Below, piece after piece: positions 1 through 12,534 of a DNA stretch of 64,000 nucleotides. The notes under the pieces are model-generated. The model was not told the DNA's origin. It worked only from the letters and a program-made list of their open reading frames with translations, and made no database searches. Numbering within the stretch: the first letter of the stretch is position 1; each line of letters starts with the position of its first letter. Made by a program: the position numbers and the translations under genes. The stretch comes from Chelydra serpentina (Eukaryota; Chordata; Testudines; Chelydridae), in contig JBAIAC010000057.1 of the NCBI GenBank assembly GCA_037349315.1, positions 5,332,001 to 5,396,000 of the forward strand, given 5' to 3'.

Positions 1-925
1 GCCCAAGATGCTCTCCGGGTACCTGTGTAACCCGCCCCCAAAGGTTCTGACTGAAACCAGCCAGGATCTGGCGAGCGATCCCTCGCTCTGACAATCCCCG
101 AGCCTTTATTCCTTTGATGGGTGGGACGAAGCCCAGCCAAAGCATGGAGCCGGCACCACTGACTCTGCTGTGCACCCAGGAAGAGACGAGTTTCGAACCC
201 AGCGTTGGAGCCGGGTTAGTTCAAAGCCCACCGAAGGGGAAGAAAGCACCCCCGGGGGGATCCGGCTGGGAGAGACCACCAGCTTCTAACACATCTCATT
301 GCAGATGTCACACACGCCAGCGCAGTGGCTTTGGAGGGTCTCCGGCTGCCTGGTGAACAGCAACGTCTTAGTGGGCAAATACCACCCGACGCAGCAGCAA
401 AAGCCTATACACGCGATACCTGCTAATAATGGGCAGGGACAGTGGGAGCCAGTAAAACTCTCGCCGTCCTGTGGCATTTATCTTTATCCTGGGGTCTGCA
501 TCGACACCTAGAGCGGGGGACACCAGATCGGAGTCGCTTCAATAGCAGGAAATGGTTAATGTCGAGGTGCCTGCTACTTACTTGTCATCTCGCAGGGGTA
601 CAAATCCTGGCCCGGGGGAAATGTTACCCTTTCCGTGGGGCCAGGATCTCACCCGCGGTGTCCTACACATACTAATGACGGCAGGACCCACCTCACACAG
701 GGCTAGAGCAGCGAAGCTGGGGAGATGGCGGGTGATTACTGGTAAGCGTTCAGAAAGCTCAAGTGTGCTCCTCTCTCAGTGCCAGAGAAGTGGGCACAGG
801 CAGAGTGGCATGAAGTTTCTCCCATTGCGGCAGTCCCCCATTGTATCAAACTCCTAATGAAGCAGATTCCTTAAGGGGCTTGGGGGAGGACCCAGTTGGG
901 GGTAAAGACAGATTCAGACGGAAGT
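1..925. other. intergenic, no gene recognised
   Basis: This is mixed GC-rich sequence. Short open frames exist on both strands, but none resembles a known protein and no pair of splice sites joins them. I see no repeat family that I can name here. Confidence 0.5.
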
Positions 926-929
926 GGCT

Positions 930-1220
930 TGGAACAGAGATAGCCCGTAATCCCACTGGGGTGCTGGACTGGTACCCAGGTGACTTGAGTTGTATTCCCA
1001 GCTCTGGCAAAGGCTTCGTGTGTGACCTTGGGCAAATTACTTCATCTCTTTGGGCCTCAGTCCCCCCAGCTGTAAAATGGGAATTCTAGCGGGTTTCTCC
1101 CACTCATTACCTGTCTTACTGAGAGTGTAAGCTGTCTGGGGGAGGAACTGCTTTCAACTTTGTACTGTACAGCGCCTCGCAAAAGCCTAGGCACGACTGT
1201 GATACAAATAATAAAGAACA
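930..1220 (+). repeat. MIR-like SINE with tail
   Basis: The body contains the MIR-type core 'gtgaccttgggcaaattact' followed by 'cctcagt' and 'tgtaaaatggg'. The tail has 'gtaagctgtctgggg', 'tgtacagcgcct' and 'gatacaaataataaag'. A second copy of the same tail type occurs at 33990-34135. The tRNA-like head is degraded, so the left border is approximate. Confidence 0.7.
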
Positions 1221-1710
1221 GAACATTAAAAAGACAAGAAAATTACCCCTCTTGCCCCACACCTAACAATTTAACATGGAAATTAAGAGGCGAGCGCATC
1301 TTCCAAGAAACCGAAGCTCCAGCAGCCAAGAAACACAAATCACAGCCCAGCCTTTCAATTGCTGGGCTTGTGACATTAAGGTTCTGAGACAAAATGTCGC
1401 TGAAAGGCAGTTTGTGGTGGGATATTTATCTCCCTGCTTCCCCCGCAAAGAGCTCTGTGCGGAGAATTAGATTCATTTAGCTGGCACGGAGGCAGAGGCC
1501 TGGTTTGGGGGTTAATGTTCCATCTGGTGCTGGCTGGAAGGGCTCCCAATAGACTGCGTTTGCTTACACATAATTAGATGCTGATGGAGAGAAGACACAA
1601 GGAGAGTTAGAGAACTAGGGTGTCTTGGAGAGCAGGAAAAGCAAGGCACAGAAAGACGGGCACAACCCAGGTTAGAGGCTGAGAGCGCCCTGGTGCAGCT
1701 GTCCAGCTGC

Positions 1711-1713
<3 letters not shown>

Positions 1714-1764
<51 letters not shown>

Positions 1765-2004
1765 CTTACCCCCCCCCACACACACCCTTACCCCCACACA
1801 CACAGCCCCTTGCCTACACACACACACACACACGTCCTTACCCCTCCACTCACACTTACACACAGCCCCTTGCCTACACACACACCCTTACCCCTCCACA
1901 CACACTTACACACAGACCCCCTTACACACAAACACACAGCCCCTTGCCTACCCACACCCCCTTCCTTCCCCACACACATCCCTTACTCCCCTCCCCCACA
2001 CCCT

Positions 2005-2036
<32 letters not shown>

Positions 2037-2140
2037 GATCCCTCACATACACAGGCACACACACACACACGCCATGATCACTGTCCCCTGCATGCACACA
2101 CACACACACACACACACACAAACCCCTCCCCACTGGCACA
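1714..2140. repeat. (CA)n microsatellite block
   Basis: A pure (CA)n run at about 1714-1762 is followed by interrupted CA tracts mixed with 'ccccttgcctacacacaca' and 'cccttacccc' units, then further pure CA runs near 2005-2030 and 2095-2120. The open frames across it (about 170 residues of Thr-His on the plus strand, Cys-Val on the minus) are artefacts of the dinucleotide repeat. Confidence 0.95.
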
Positions 2141-2194
2141 CAACCTCAAATGAATTGAGGCGCGCACACTGCAGCTGTGGAGAGGACAGAAATT

Positions 2195-2560
2195 CCATCT
2201 CCTGAAGGATTTTGAGATTTTTATGTTGATCTTCGTTCCAATTTGGAACAAGACCGAAGCTTTCCAAAGTTTTTCTGGAATTGTCTCGTGCAGAGAAGAC
2301 GCGTGTTTCGGGCCAGTCACAAAACGGTGACAAAACGGACCCGTCAGTTTCACCTTTCGGAAATCGAGGCTAATGCAACACACTCGCAAATTTCAAACTG
2401 AAAAGTGGTTTCAAAACGGAAACGTTTCCAGTTCAGCGTTGCCGGAACCCCCTCGTCCCCCACCCCTTTCCCGTTTCTTCTCCAAAACAAAATGTCAGCA
2501 AAATCGATGTGGTTTCCTGAAGCATTTAGGCTTTGACAGACTCGCATTTTCCCATGGAAA
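2195..2560. other. AT-richer island, possible old transposon relic
   Basis: This island is AT-richer than its surroundings, with many short 'tttc', 'gaaa' and 'caaaacgg' motifs and no coding character. It resembles decayed DNA-transposon relics, but I cannot name a family or define ends. Confidence 0.25.
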
Positions 2561-2993
2561 ATGGGCCCCTCAGAGTTTCCCTGACACACTCTAACCCAGT
2601 GGCTGCTTGTCCCGTAGGGGTCGGAGGGCTGGGGTGACCGGAGGAGCCACACCTGACCGAGATCAGGCTGACTGCCTCAGAAAGAGCAGCAGGAGGCAGC
2701 AATGAAGTGGGGACACTCGGGGAAGGGTGGGGAGACTGCAGAGTGTGTGACAGGCTGCAGGGAAACCCCGAGCCCAAGGGAGGCATGACAGAGAGGAGCT
2801 GCAGTGAGCAGGAGTCTCCTGCTAGAGACCCCGGCTGGGAAAAGGGCTTGGGGGCCTGGCAGCCAGAGGGCTGAGCTCCAGTGGAGACATCGCTCAGGGG
2901 GTGAAACATCCACACCCGAACGGCACAGTGGAGCTGACCTTTGTCCCTGTGCAGACAGCGCGAGGTCAGCGGCAGAATTCTTCCATCGACCTA

Positions 2994-3555
2994 TGTGACG
3001 AACTAGGACTGTTGTTAATGTTTTCCCTGAGTACTGTGTGGGTGCCTCGGTTTCCCCTATGCGGTGCTTGAGTATCTAGGTGGTGGGACAACGGGGCATG
3101 ATTGTTACAAAGCCCTAGAAGGCAGAGGCCTGGACACAGAGAATGGCCCTGTCTCCTGGCAACAGATGGCCCGGCCCCTCCCCGGCAAAGGTATGAGCTG
3201 AAGGTGTTGGAACAAAGGGATCAGGTGACCTCCTGGCCCGGGAAGGACAAAGGGGGAGGAGGGGCTGGTGAGTTTCAGTTTGGAGCTGGCTGGAGAGGAG
3301 GAGGAGAGGCAGACAGGGTCTGGCATCCCTGCCCCGTTTGGAGCTGTGGGGTGAAATGCAGGGAGCTCCCGGCTGGGGTCTAAGCTCCCTGCCCCCCGGA
3401 AGGGCCCGGCTGAGGGGTCCTGGTTGTACTAACAAGCTCTGGTTGGATTGTGTTCCTGGCATCTCTAATAAACCTCCTGTTCTACTGGCTGGCTGAGACT
3501 CCCAGTGACTCCGGGGAAGAGGGGTGCAGGCGCGACTCCCCCACACTCCGTGACA
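2994..3555 (+). mobile_element. solo LTR 1, Gmr1-related family
   Basis: A 562-bp LTR starts TGTGAC and ends GTGACA. It is flanked by the exact 5-bp target duplication ACCTA (2989-2993 and 3556-3560). Its right half, including the 'taataaac' polyadenylation signal and the 'ctggctggctgaga' segment, matches the LTRs of the complete element at 13721-19689. Its left half begins 'tgtgacgaactagg' and is unrelated to that LTR. No internal retroviral-type sequence lies on either side, so this is a recombined solo LTR. Confidence 0.92.
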
Positions 3556-3775
3556 ACCTAGCTACCCCCTCTCCGGGAGCTAGCTTACCTCCGCCGCAGG
3601 GTGAATCCCTCCCGCTCGTGTGCAGCGTCCACACTGACCCGCACGAGCGGTCGTTTTAAGGGTAGACAAGCCCTCCGAGACTTTGAATGGGGACCTAGCT
3701 GTGGGCTCCATCCTTAAAGGTAGCGAGTGAATGAACCGGGGTTGGGGTGTGGAGGGCCAGCAGGGGAGGCCTCAA

Positions 3776-3960
3776 TGGGGCCAGCTCTGGGGGGTTTTTC
3801 CACCCCAGGCAAAAATAAAAGAAAGTCCAGAGCGCCACCAAAGCGGGGAAAAAAAGGCAGGAGCGGAATTTGCCGCCCTAAGATTGGCCTGAATGCCACC
3901 CCTTACCATGTGCCACCCCAAGCACTGTGCTTCCTAGGCTGGTGCCTAGAGCCGGCCCTG
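3776..3960. mobile_element. hAT-like MITE
   Basis: The 185-bp element has imperfect terminal inverted repeats: 'tggggccagctct' on the left and 'agagccggccctg' on the right (10 of 13 positions pair). It is flanked by 'ggcctcaa' (3768-3775) and 'ggcctcag' (3961-3968), an 8-bp duplication with one mismatch. The 8-bp duplication and the CAGGG-type end suggest a non-autonomous hAT element. It contains no transposase frame. Confidence 0.7.
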
Positions 3961-3968
3961 GGCCTCAG

Positions 3969-6215
3969 TAAGTGGGACCCCAGCAGGGGAATGTTTTAAT
4001 TACCTGTGAATGTGAGTTACGAAGGGGCCTGAAGAGGTGAGAAATTGGTAGCCGGGCACCAGAGTGACCTCTGGCCACCAGGGGGCGCTCAGTCAGCAGC
4101 CACCCTGCCACACACACACTACGATCCCTCACCCACAAACGCCGACACACGTGTGTGCTAACACCTCACGGATTCCACCCCGTGCTCCCTTTCTCGTCAG
4201 CAAACAGCCCCATCCACACGCAGCTCACTGATACCCTCCGGGTAGGAAGCCCCGTCCCGTCCCAGGCTCATGCATTCGCCTGCCCGTGCGAAGTGCTTCG
4301 GGATCCCCCGGGACAAGGTGCCGCCGCCGTGCCGGAGACCCGCTCACGCCCAGGTTCGCTCTGCCGGCTCCTGGCAAAGCCGCATTTCTTTCTGTCAGAG
4401 CACATGCAGCTTGTGCGGACGGGCTGGCCGCCAGGCTCCCATCTGATGGGGGGGTTGCATCAACCATTGCTGTAGCGCTGGGGAGGGGCACTCCAGGACT
4501 CCGGAGCAGCAGGACACGGGCAGGTGTCTGGCTGTCCCGGAGAACCCCCTGGGCCCGCTTTGTGCCAGGCACGTGGCTCACACCTCCCCGGCACCGGTGC
4601 AGCTGGCCCACCGGGCCCTCCCGGCAGCAGCGAGGGATTTGGGATACTTGCCCCACTGTGTGGTGGGACATGGAAGAGCTGAGCGGAGCTGGCTGCTTCA
4701 CGTCCCTGCTGGGGAGAACTCTCCTGGGTTACTCCATTTCAACTGGGCCTGTCCCAGGCTTCACAGCCAACCCCCAGACCCAGCGCTGGTCAGACGCCCG
4801 GCCTGACTGCGGGTACGGACCCGGGGTGCTGCATGGGCCAAGGTGTTCCAAAGCCACACAGCGAGCTGGGGCCGGGAGGGGTGTGTAGAAGAACCCAAGT
4901 AGATGGACAAAGCTCTCCTCGATCACCCCCCGGGGGGACTGTTATTGTCCATCCCCCACACACACTCCTATCACCCAGTCCAAGAACAGCTTCCATCTCT
5001 TTCCTTAACCAGGCTGGGCCCAAGCGCCCCCCGGCCGCCCCCAGCCAGGCGCCTGCCCGCTGTGGCTCGCCGAACCGCCCGCCTCGTTTCCATCCCCTCT
5101 CCATCACTGGGGAAATCGCTATAAATCCCTGGATCCCTCCTCCCCATGGGCGCCGTCGCCTCACCACATATGGAGTCTCTGGGAGGGAATAAAGGCTGTT
5201 AATTACCAACAGATGCCCTGGGAAATCTCTGAGCCGTGGATTTCTTTTCCACTGAGCCTGCAGCGAGGGGGCTGGGTGTGCGTGGAGGCCCAGGGACAGC
5301 GAACCCCGGCCCGACAATGGCCACCCCAGGGCGCAGAGTCCCAGGGGACCCCCCAGCGCTCAATGCCTGGAAGCAGGGGGAGGTTCAGGGGCTCTGGAGC
5401 TCTGCCATGGGGATGGTGACCAGGTGGAGGGAAGCGATGGCCCAGGAGTGCCTGGCAGGGAAGGGCAGCAAGGGGGTTCCCCTGTTCGCAGCTACAGCTG
5501 GGAGCCCCCGGCCCCAAACGCAGCACGATTAAGGGGTGGTCTCAGGGGGTGCAAGTAGCTAGTGACCCCACTGCTCTCTGTGTGGAATCCCCCTGCCTGT
5601 GAGAGCCGGGGAGGGGCACTGGGCAGACAATGGGGAACCCCCCGCCGCCCCACGCAGCACCCTGTCCTCCCAGCAGTACTGGGCGAGGGTTACCAGCACT
5701 CCGGGACCGTCCTGGAGTCTCCAGGAATTAAAAGTCCATCTTCAGCGAAAGATGACATCATGTGGTGAAGCCTCCAGGAACTCGTCCAACCAAACTTGGC
5801 CCTCCTAATGGGGCGGCAGCACCGGAGTGGGGGCTGGGCCAATAGAGGCCAGACAGACGGAGAGGCAAAGCCACGGCCCCCCCGCGCAGGACATCAAAGG
5901 AGCGAGACAACGCAGTGACTGTTCTTAGACAAATCAGCAACAGGCCCAGAAGAGCCGGCGGGTCCGGCCAAGTCTGCTTCTTTCCGGGCTGGGCAGAGAC
6001 CGGCTCCACGCTGGGCCGGGGTCTGACCCGTTAGACAAGCGCCGCTCTCATCGGGCTCCCCGAGATGGGCAGCATGTGGCCAAGGACCTGGGCGGCCTCC
6101 GCTTGCCGCGGCACCGGGATGGGGCGCGACTGCCCCACGCACCCAGTGCTTAATTTGTAATGAAAGAGGTGCCGGGCTCGTGCCTCTTTTTACTTTCGCA
6201 ACTGAGATGGCAAGC
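3969..6215. other. intergenic, no gene recognised
   Basis: GC-rich sequence with overlapping open frames on both strands, the longest about 200 residues at 4286-4888. All are low in complexity and rich in Pro, Arg and Gly, as expected from GC content. I recognise no repeat family with clear ends. Confidence 0.5.
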
Positions 6216-6366
6216 CGAGGAGCGCCGGGGCCCTGAACCGCCAGGCCCAGGAGCGCCGGGGTCCTGAACCGCCAGGCCCAGGAGCGCCGGGGCCCTGAAC
6301 CGCCAGGCCCAGGAGCGCCGGGGCCCTGAACCGCCAGGCCCAGGAGCGCCGGGGCCCTGAACCGCC
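6216..6366. repeat. 31-bp minisatellite
   Basis: About five tandem copies of a 31-bp unit contain 'agcgccggggccctgaacc' and 'gccaggcccagg'. Unit starts fall at 6221, 6252, 6283, 6314 and 6345. The copies differ by one or two bases. Confidence 0.95.
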
Positions 6367-6373
6367 GGAGAGC

Positions 6374-6505
6374 CCCACACCTCCCTCTGACCCCCAGAGT
6401 GCTTCCTCACCCCCAGCCCACACCTCCCTCTGACCCCCCGAGTGCTTCCTCACCCCCAGCCCACACCTCCCTCTGGCCCCCCGAGTGCTTCCTCACCCCC
6501 AGCAC
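6374..6505. repeat. 43-bp minisatellite
   Basis: Three close copies of a 43-bp unit start at 6374, 6417 and 6460 ('cccacacctccctctg', then 'gagtgcttcctcaccccc'), with a decayed fourth. It directly follows the 31-bp array but has a different unit. Confidence 0.93.
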
Positions 6506-9125
6506 CCTGCCTCCCTCTGGACCCACATGCACACGGTCCCCTCTGAGCCTCCTGCCAGACCCCCAAATATATACCACATCCCTGCCACCCACCCGCCTGC
6601 ACGAACGCCTCTCAGCCGCCTCCCCCCCCCCCCCATCTCAGGCACCTTCCCCACCCCCAAAGCTGCTTCTGTGCCTGCTTCTGTCACAATGTGGGATCCC
6701 CAACTGGGCTCTCGGCATCTGCCCGGCCCAGCCCCAGAAGGCGGCACTCAAGGGGAACGCTGCGCAGTCTCCGCCCCCCCACCCTTTAATGTCCCAGTGC
6801 TCCCTTCGCCCATGTATTTGCCGGGGGGGAGATTCTTTTAACAGATGCTGCCTGGCTTTTCCCCCCGCCTGTGCCATGTACGCCAGCGGATTTGGTCCCT
6901 TAGGGACAGAGCTTGGGCGTTTGTGTCCCCAGCGTGCTTCTCCCCACAGAGTTCATGTCACAGTGTCACCCCGTTACTCCTCTACTGAGTGGTGTTAGAC
7001 TAGCGCGTTTCAGCCCTCAGGAGCCTAACCCGTTGCAGGCCCCAGGGCTGACCGAGGTGCCCCCAGTGCCTGAGCTCCCTAACCCTAACCCCCTTTCCCC
7101 TCCTTGGGCAGGGATCGGGGGGCCCATGTGGGCGAGCGGGTTTCACTTGGGGCTGGAGTCGAGTGCGGAGCGACTTAACTCCAACCTCCTGTTGGCCGGG
7201 GAAGAGGAGTAAACGTCCCTCCCCATCACCAGCTCCGTAGGGCCTTGTCCAACCCACAGGATGAGCCCACGACGGGCTGAAGCCTCCGTTCCAGCCATTT
7301 ATCTTCGCCAAGTGGCTGCATGAGCCGCTCTAAACCCAAACACCTCACGGCGGAAGTGAGAACAGGAGGCAGCCAGGAAGCCAGGTCTCTCCCCGAGCAA
7401 GAGAGCCAGCGCAGGCCAGAGGCTGGCCGGCGTGTTTGCACCGGTGCGCGGGACAGGGCTGCTAACAAAGACAGGAAGCTGCAAGCACCGGCAAAGGGGG
7501 AGTAAATTCAACCTCCCGGCGGGGCTGACGCCCTGGGCCGTTAGCCTGAGCCGCCCGCCCTGCCATCCAGAAGGCCCGGGACAGACCCGCCAGCGAGCTT
7601 CGCAGCCAGTTCTTGTGGCACCATCTAGTGGAGATCTGTTACCCATGTCGCAGGCCCCACGGGCAGCAGGCAGGACAGAGCGGGGTCCAAGCCCAGCCCT
7701 GGCCGCCAGCGAGGGCAGCTCCGTTGATATCAGGGGGTGACAGCTGCTTGCCCCAGGGCAGAGTAACCCCAGTGAGTTCTGCCAGAGGATGGGCTGTGCC
7801 CGCCTGGCTCGCTGCACAGCGTGTGGATCAGCACAGTCTGCGCTGCCCCCTGGCCCCAGGTCAGAGGGTAAATGCAGGGGTCTGCTGTGCATCAAGAAGG
7901 GGCCACGTAGCGGCCTGGGTTGCAGGGGGAATGCACGGGTTTCTGTTCCCCCCCAATTCTCCATTGCAGGGATGCCCCATGCGGTGACTGTCGCACTGCA
8001 GACTGCACCTGCTGTCAGGCGGGGTTGGATGGAGCCCGCGCCCCCAGCAGGGACCCGGACACACGCCCATCACAGCATGTTCACCCCAAATCTGAGCTAG
8101 GATCTGCCCTGAGCCATTGCACGAGTATCCCTGAGTTGGCACCAGGGAGGGCTAATGCCCACTGTGCCCCGTCCCCTAGGCCTGGGGCCAGGCAGGGGGC
8201 TGAGAATCTGCTGGGCCAACGTAGCCCTCTTTCTTTAGTGCACCCACCCTCAAACAGGTGGGGATTTTCACCCAGGTGGGTGCTCGGAGCGGAGCTGCTG
8301 CAAACCCCCGTCCATCAGGGATTAATGCACCAGCAGCGCAGTCCCCAAGCCCGTCCGTCAGGGTGTGATCCAGGAGGATGCACAAGGCAGCTCAGGCTGC
8401 ACCAGTCAGTCTGGGGCCGAGAGCCCAGGGAGAGCTCCAGGGTGGGTGGGCGTGTCCCCCCGCACGTTCATCACAGCCGGGCCCCGTCTCCTGGGGCTGC
8501 GTCATCCCTGCTTGGGCGACCGATGGCCTGGGCAATGGGCCTCTGCCCACACGGAGCCTCATCTGGCCACGCAGCGAACGCCCCGATGCCAGCGCCGAGC
8601 CTGGCCTTGGCTCACTGCCCCCATTCGCGGGACCCCCATGGGGCAGCCGGGAGCACCCGGGAAAGAAAAAAAATCACCCTCCCTTGGAAACATGGTTAGG
8701 GGGGTCGTGATAGTCTGACTGGGCCCATCCGATTAGCCCGGTTCCCACGCAGTGCCACTAGGGGGCTCTAGCTGCTTGCTGCTTGCTATCCTGGGGGCGG
8801 GGGGGGGGGGGCAAGGGGGGGGGCACTGACAAGCCAGGACCCACTGCTGGAGAGTAGCAGTGGGAGAGAGAGACCAAGAGGAAGACAGCAGGGCAGTTTA
8901 GTAAGAGATGCTCCCCCGTCCCCCCCACCGGTTCCCAGGATCAGCAGGTTTGAGGAGGAGCGGCAGGACGGCACATGCAGGGAGGGCGAGGGGGGAGAAC
9001 TGGTCTCAGGGCACCAGGAAGTACTCCCTCCCCACACATTTGCAGTAGCACCACACCGGGCTGCTCTCGTTATGGGGAGGAGGCACCCGAGACGCTGCCC
9101 CCGGTTCCTCTGGCCGGAGAGGGAG
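6506..9125. other. intergenic, no gene recognised
   Basis: GC-rich, Pro/Arg/Ala-biased frames of up to about 259 residues occur on both strands with no recognisable domain. A C-rich run lies near 6624-6636 and a G-rich run near 8797-8822. Confidence 0.5.
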
Positions 9126-9310
9126 GGTGGCCCAGCAGTTACGGGGCTGGGCTGGGCCTCGGCAGCCTCGCATCCCAGTTCTGCCACCGACGCCCCGCGC
9201 GGCCCTGGTCACGTCACTTTGTGCCTCGGCTCCCATGTGTGCCATGGGGAGCGTAGTGACCCCACTTCCTGCGTCTGCCTCGCCCGTTTCCATCGTAAGC
9301 CCCTCGGTGC
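9126..9310 (+). repeat. MIR-like SINE fragment
   Basis: The order of motifs fits a MIR-type SINE: a tRNA-like head ('gtggcccagcagttacggggctggg'-type), 'cccagttctgccac', 'cctggtcacgtcactttgtgcctcggct' and 'atggggagcgtagtgacc'. It is strongly diverged. Confidence 0.5.
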
Positions 9311-9621
9311 AGGGCCCATCTCACAGTGCTGTGTGCTACTAACCCCACCAGACTGGATGGGCAGGCTTTAAAGGCGAGCTCTGAGCGATGCCCGCCGAGC
9401 GAACAGGGTGGGTCTGGCAGGCCGTCTGGCTAGATTTAGATGGTGGGGGCCGCCCCGGGACCCCTCATGAGAAGGTTCTTACCTGAGCAAGGAGTGAAAC
9501 TTACATGAAGGACGCATCGCCAAATCTCCCAGACTGTCTCTCATCCTGCTGACGTGGCCACTTCCCCAACCCCCAGGACTGAACTGGGTCTGCAGGTCGA
9601 GCGGTAAACGCTGCAGGTCAC

Positions 9622-10190
9622 TGTTACGGAGTATAGGGGAGTCTGGCCCTGCACCCCTCTTCCCCGGATTTACTGGGAGTCTTAGCCAGCCAGTAGAACA
9701 GAAGGTTTATTAGAGATGCCAGGAACACAGTTCAACCAGAGCTTGTCAGTACATTCAGGACCCCTCAGTCGGGTCCTTCCGGGGGGCAGGGAGCTTAGAC
9801 CCCAGCCTGGGGTTCCCTGCATTTCGCCCCACAGCTCCAAAAGGGGGGCAGGGAGGCCAGACCCTGTCTGCCTCTCTCCCCTCTTCTCCGGCCAGCCCCA
9901 AACTCAAAACTTTCCAGCCCCTCCTCCCCCTTTGTCTGCTTTCCGGGCCAGGAGGTCACCTGATTCCTTTGTTCCCACACCTTTAGCTTTCACCTTTGCC
10001 GGGAAAGGGGCCGGGCCATTTGTTGCCAGGAAACAGAGCCATTCTCTGTGTTTAGGCCTCTGCCTTCTAGGGCTTTGTAACAATCATGCACCGTTGTCCC
10101 ACCACCTAAATACTCAAGCACCGCATAGGGGAAACTAAGGCACTCACACAGTACTCAGGAAAACCTTAACAACAGTCCTAGTTTGTTACA
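9622..10190 (-). mobile_element. solo LTR 3, Gmr1-related family
   Basis: On the plus strand this 569-bp LTR reads TGTTACGGAG at the left and TTTGTTACA at the right, so it lies in reverse orientation to the copy at 2994. The 5-bp duplication GTCAC is exact (9617-9621 and 10191-10195). The CpG-derived ends are mutated (TGTTAC rather than TGTCAC), which suggests an older copy. No internal region is attached. Confidence 0.92.
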
Positions 10191-11004
10191 GTCACAGACT
10201 CCCAGCCCCTGTGGAGCACAGAGCAGTGGGTTAGACTAAGACGTCCTCCTCATTCAAAGCTGCAGTCACCTCGGTTTTCTGCATCCTGGAGCGCCCCCCG
10301 GTCTACCCACCACCTCGAATCCCTATTTTGCAGTGACCCAGAGGGACCCACTGCAAATTCACTCCAAACCCCATCAACACTGCGCAGCGGGGGAACGAAG
10401 CAAACGGGAGGAAAACGTGAAAGAACAGAAAGCACCGATTCGGGTTCAGCCCGCTGTCTGTGCTGTGGACATGCCGCAGAACTGGTTTGAGGCCTGTTCG
10501 CTGGGTGGCGTGCTCCACTACTGCAGAGGTAAACCTGGATGGGGTGCGTGGATGATGCTCCGGGAGGGTCCCCACCTCTCCGGCGCCAGGAGCTGCAGAA
10601 ATTGTCACCCCGAAAAGTATTTTCAGAGCTCGACGCAAACAGCTGTGGCAAGGCAGCGAGCTGGTGTGAAGGCACCACCACGAAGCCAGCATTACACTCT
10701 GGAGGGAACAGGGAAGGGAGAGACTACACAGGAAACACCCCCCCCCCTCCCAATCACTTTCTCTGGTGAGATGCCAGCAAAGGAAGGGAGAGGCAGACCA
10801 CTGCCCAACCTCACCCAGTACCCACAGTCTAGTCTACATGCACCTCCCCTTGGCTACAGCTCATTCCACCGGGTCCTGCCCGCTTTGCAGCCCGGGACTG
10901 ATCCCTTGCCAGCATCCTGAAGGCTGATTGCGTCTCCCAAGGTTTCCCTTCCCCAATGGAAGCAGGGGGAGTGTGGGGCACAGCATAGGGTGCTTGGCAC
11001 TTGT

Positions 11005-11145
11005 GAACTCTACCCCTGGCTCTGCCGCGGAGCAGCTGTGTGATGGTGCACAAGTCACCGCCCCGCGCTGTGCCTCGGTTTCCCCCATAAAACGGGGAGA
11101 ACAAGCCTTACCCTTGGTTTTGTAAAGTCCCTCGAGAGCCTCAGA
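11005..11145 (+). repeat. MIR-like SINE fragment
   Basis: MIR-type motifs occur in order: 'cccctggctctgccgc', 'agctgtgtgatggtgcacaagtcac', 'tgcctcggtttccccc', 'ataaaacgggga' and 'gtaaagtccctcgag'. The copy is diverged and lacks clear ends. Confidence 0.6.
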
Positions 11146-12079
11146 TGGAAAGCGCGACAGGCGCACAGGATTGATAGAAATTAGCATGGTCTGTTATACC
11201 CTGCGTGACGGGTTTGAACCCCATTGGGAGTTGGGCACCTGGGTGTCAAAGGCAAGAGCACTTCCTAAGCTGCTTCCAGGCAAGCCTACAGCTGTTAGGG
11301 GACGTGGTTCAGACCTGGGTCTGGCTCAGACCAGACAGGATTCTGGAGTCCCAAGCTGGAAAAGGCAGGAAAGCAGGGGCAGGAGTCGTCTTGGCACACC
11401 AGGTGGCAGCTCCAAGGGGGTTTCTGTGATACCAACCCGTCATATCCTGGCTCCCGCCTGGCACAGGAGATGGCTGGCTCGGAGGGACCCTGGGCCTCCA
11501 GCCTTTAAACAGCATCAGGCAGCTGCTGCCTGGGTTTGCCCCAGAGCTCTGGATGCGGGCGTGATCCCAGCCTGGGCCGTCCCCAGCCGCAGGACTCCCC
11601 GTTCCCCCGGACGCTGGGATAAGCCTCCCTGAGCTCTCGTCAGTGTCCGCACAGGGCTTTGCACGTGGCAAGGGCTACGCTTCGTTCTCATCTCATTACA
11701 CGGGTAAGCGAATTTCATGCTCAGGCAGTGACTGGCGCTGGAGAGAGATGCAGTGTGGGGAGGCGACTCGCTTCCCAGCTAACCTCCGCTTGGCCAACAG
11801 CACCGTCCAGTTCTGCCCCTGCTCCTGCAGCCCCGGGCCCACGGCACGGCTCTGCCCATGCACCTCCAATGCTCTTCCTCCAACACCCATTTGTCATTTC
11901 CAGCCTGATCCTCAAGCATGAGCAGCCACCATCGGCTGTGTGCCGTAGTTCCAAACTGGGCACAAATGAAGGGTTCAAAATAAGGCCGCCGCGTCTATAT
12001 GGCTCTTCTGACCCGAGAGGGATTTTTAAGAACCAGGTCCCCAGAGGCAATAGCCTGGCTGACCCAGCCACTGTATTCT

Positions 12080-12315
12080 CCATCTCCCTGTGCTGGTTAG
12101 GGGAAAGGTCGGCTCCCATGGCGCGTAAGAACGTGCAGTCCCTTATTAAGCCCACGCGCCCCATAAATTGTTAAAACAGTGTCAATATCTGATTATATGC
12201 TTTGTAACAGCCTGCCAAGGCCTCATCAGTGAATAATTTACGGCCAATGCATTTTATAAGATCCACTATAATAAGTTATTAGAGGAAGTGGCTGCATTTC
12301 ATAATCATTCCTTAA
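12080..12315. other. AT-rich island, candidate conserved noncoding element
   Basis: An abrupt AT-rich stretch sits in GC-rich DNA. It has homeodomain-like ATTA/TAAT cores and runs such as 'tgaataatttacggcc', 'cataatcattcc' and 'taaatattaataaagcg'. It has no coding frame and no repeat character that I can name. Conservation cannot be tested from one sequence. Confidence 0.3.
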
Positions 12316-12534
12316 ATATTAATAAAGCGTTCGTCAGCGGAGCTGCCATTTCTAGCGTCACCACCAAATCCATGCCCTCTCTCTCTCCTCTGCCCCACAA
12401 GGACTGCTCTCAGAGGGGCCCAGGCCTATGGGGCGGGTCCCTGAATATCAGACCTCAGAAGCAGTGTCTGGCCTTTGTCCTAATTGAAGCCAACTAGTTT
12501 TGGCTCCGCTCATCTTCAGCTCCGCGGCCCGTGG

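Noticed and set aside
1693..2205. 170-residue Thr/His/Pro-rich frame
   Set aside because: It translates the CA microsatellite and is not a gene.
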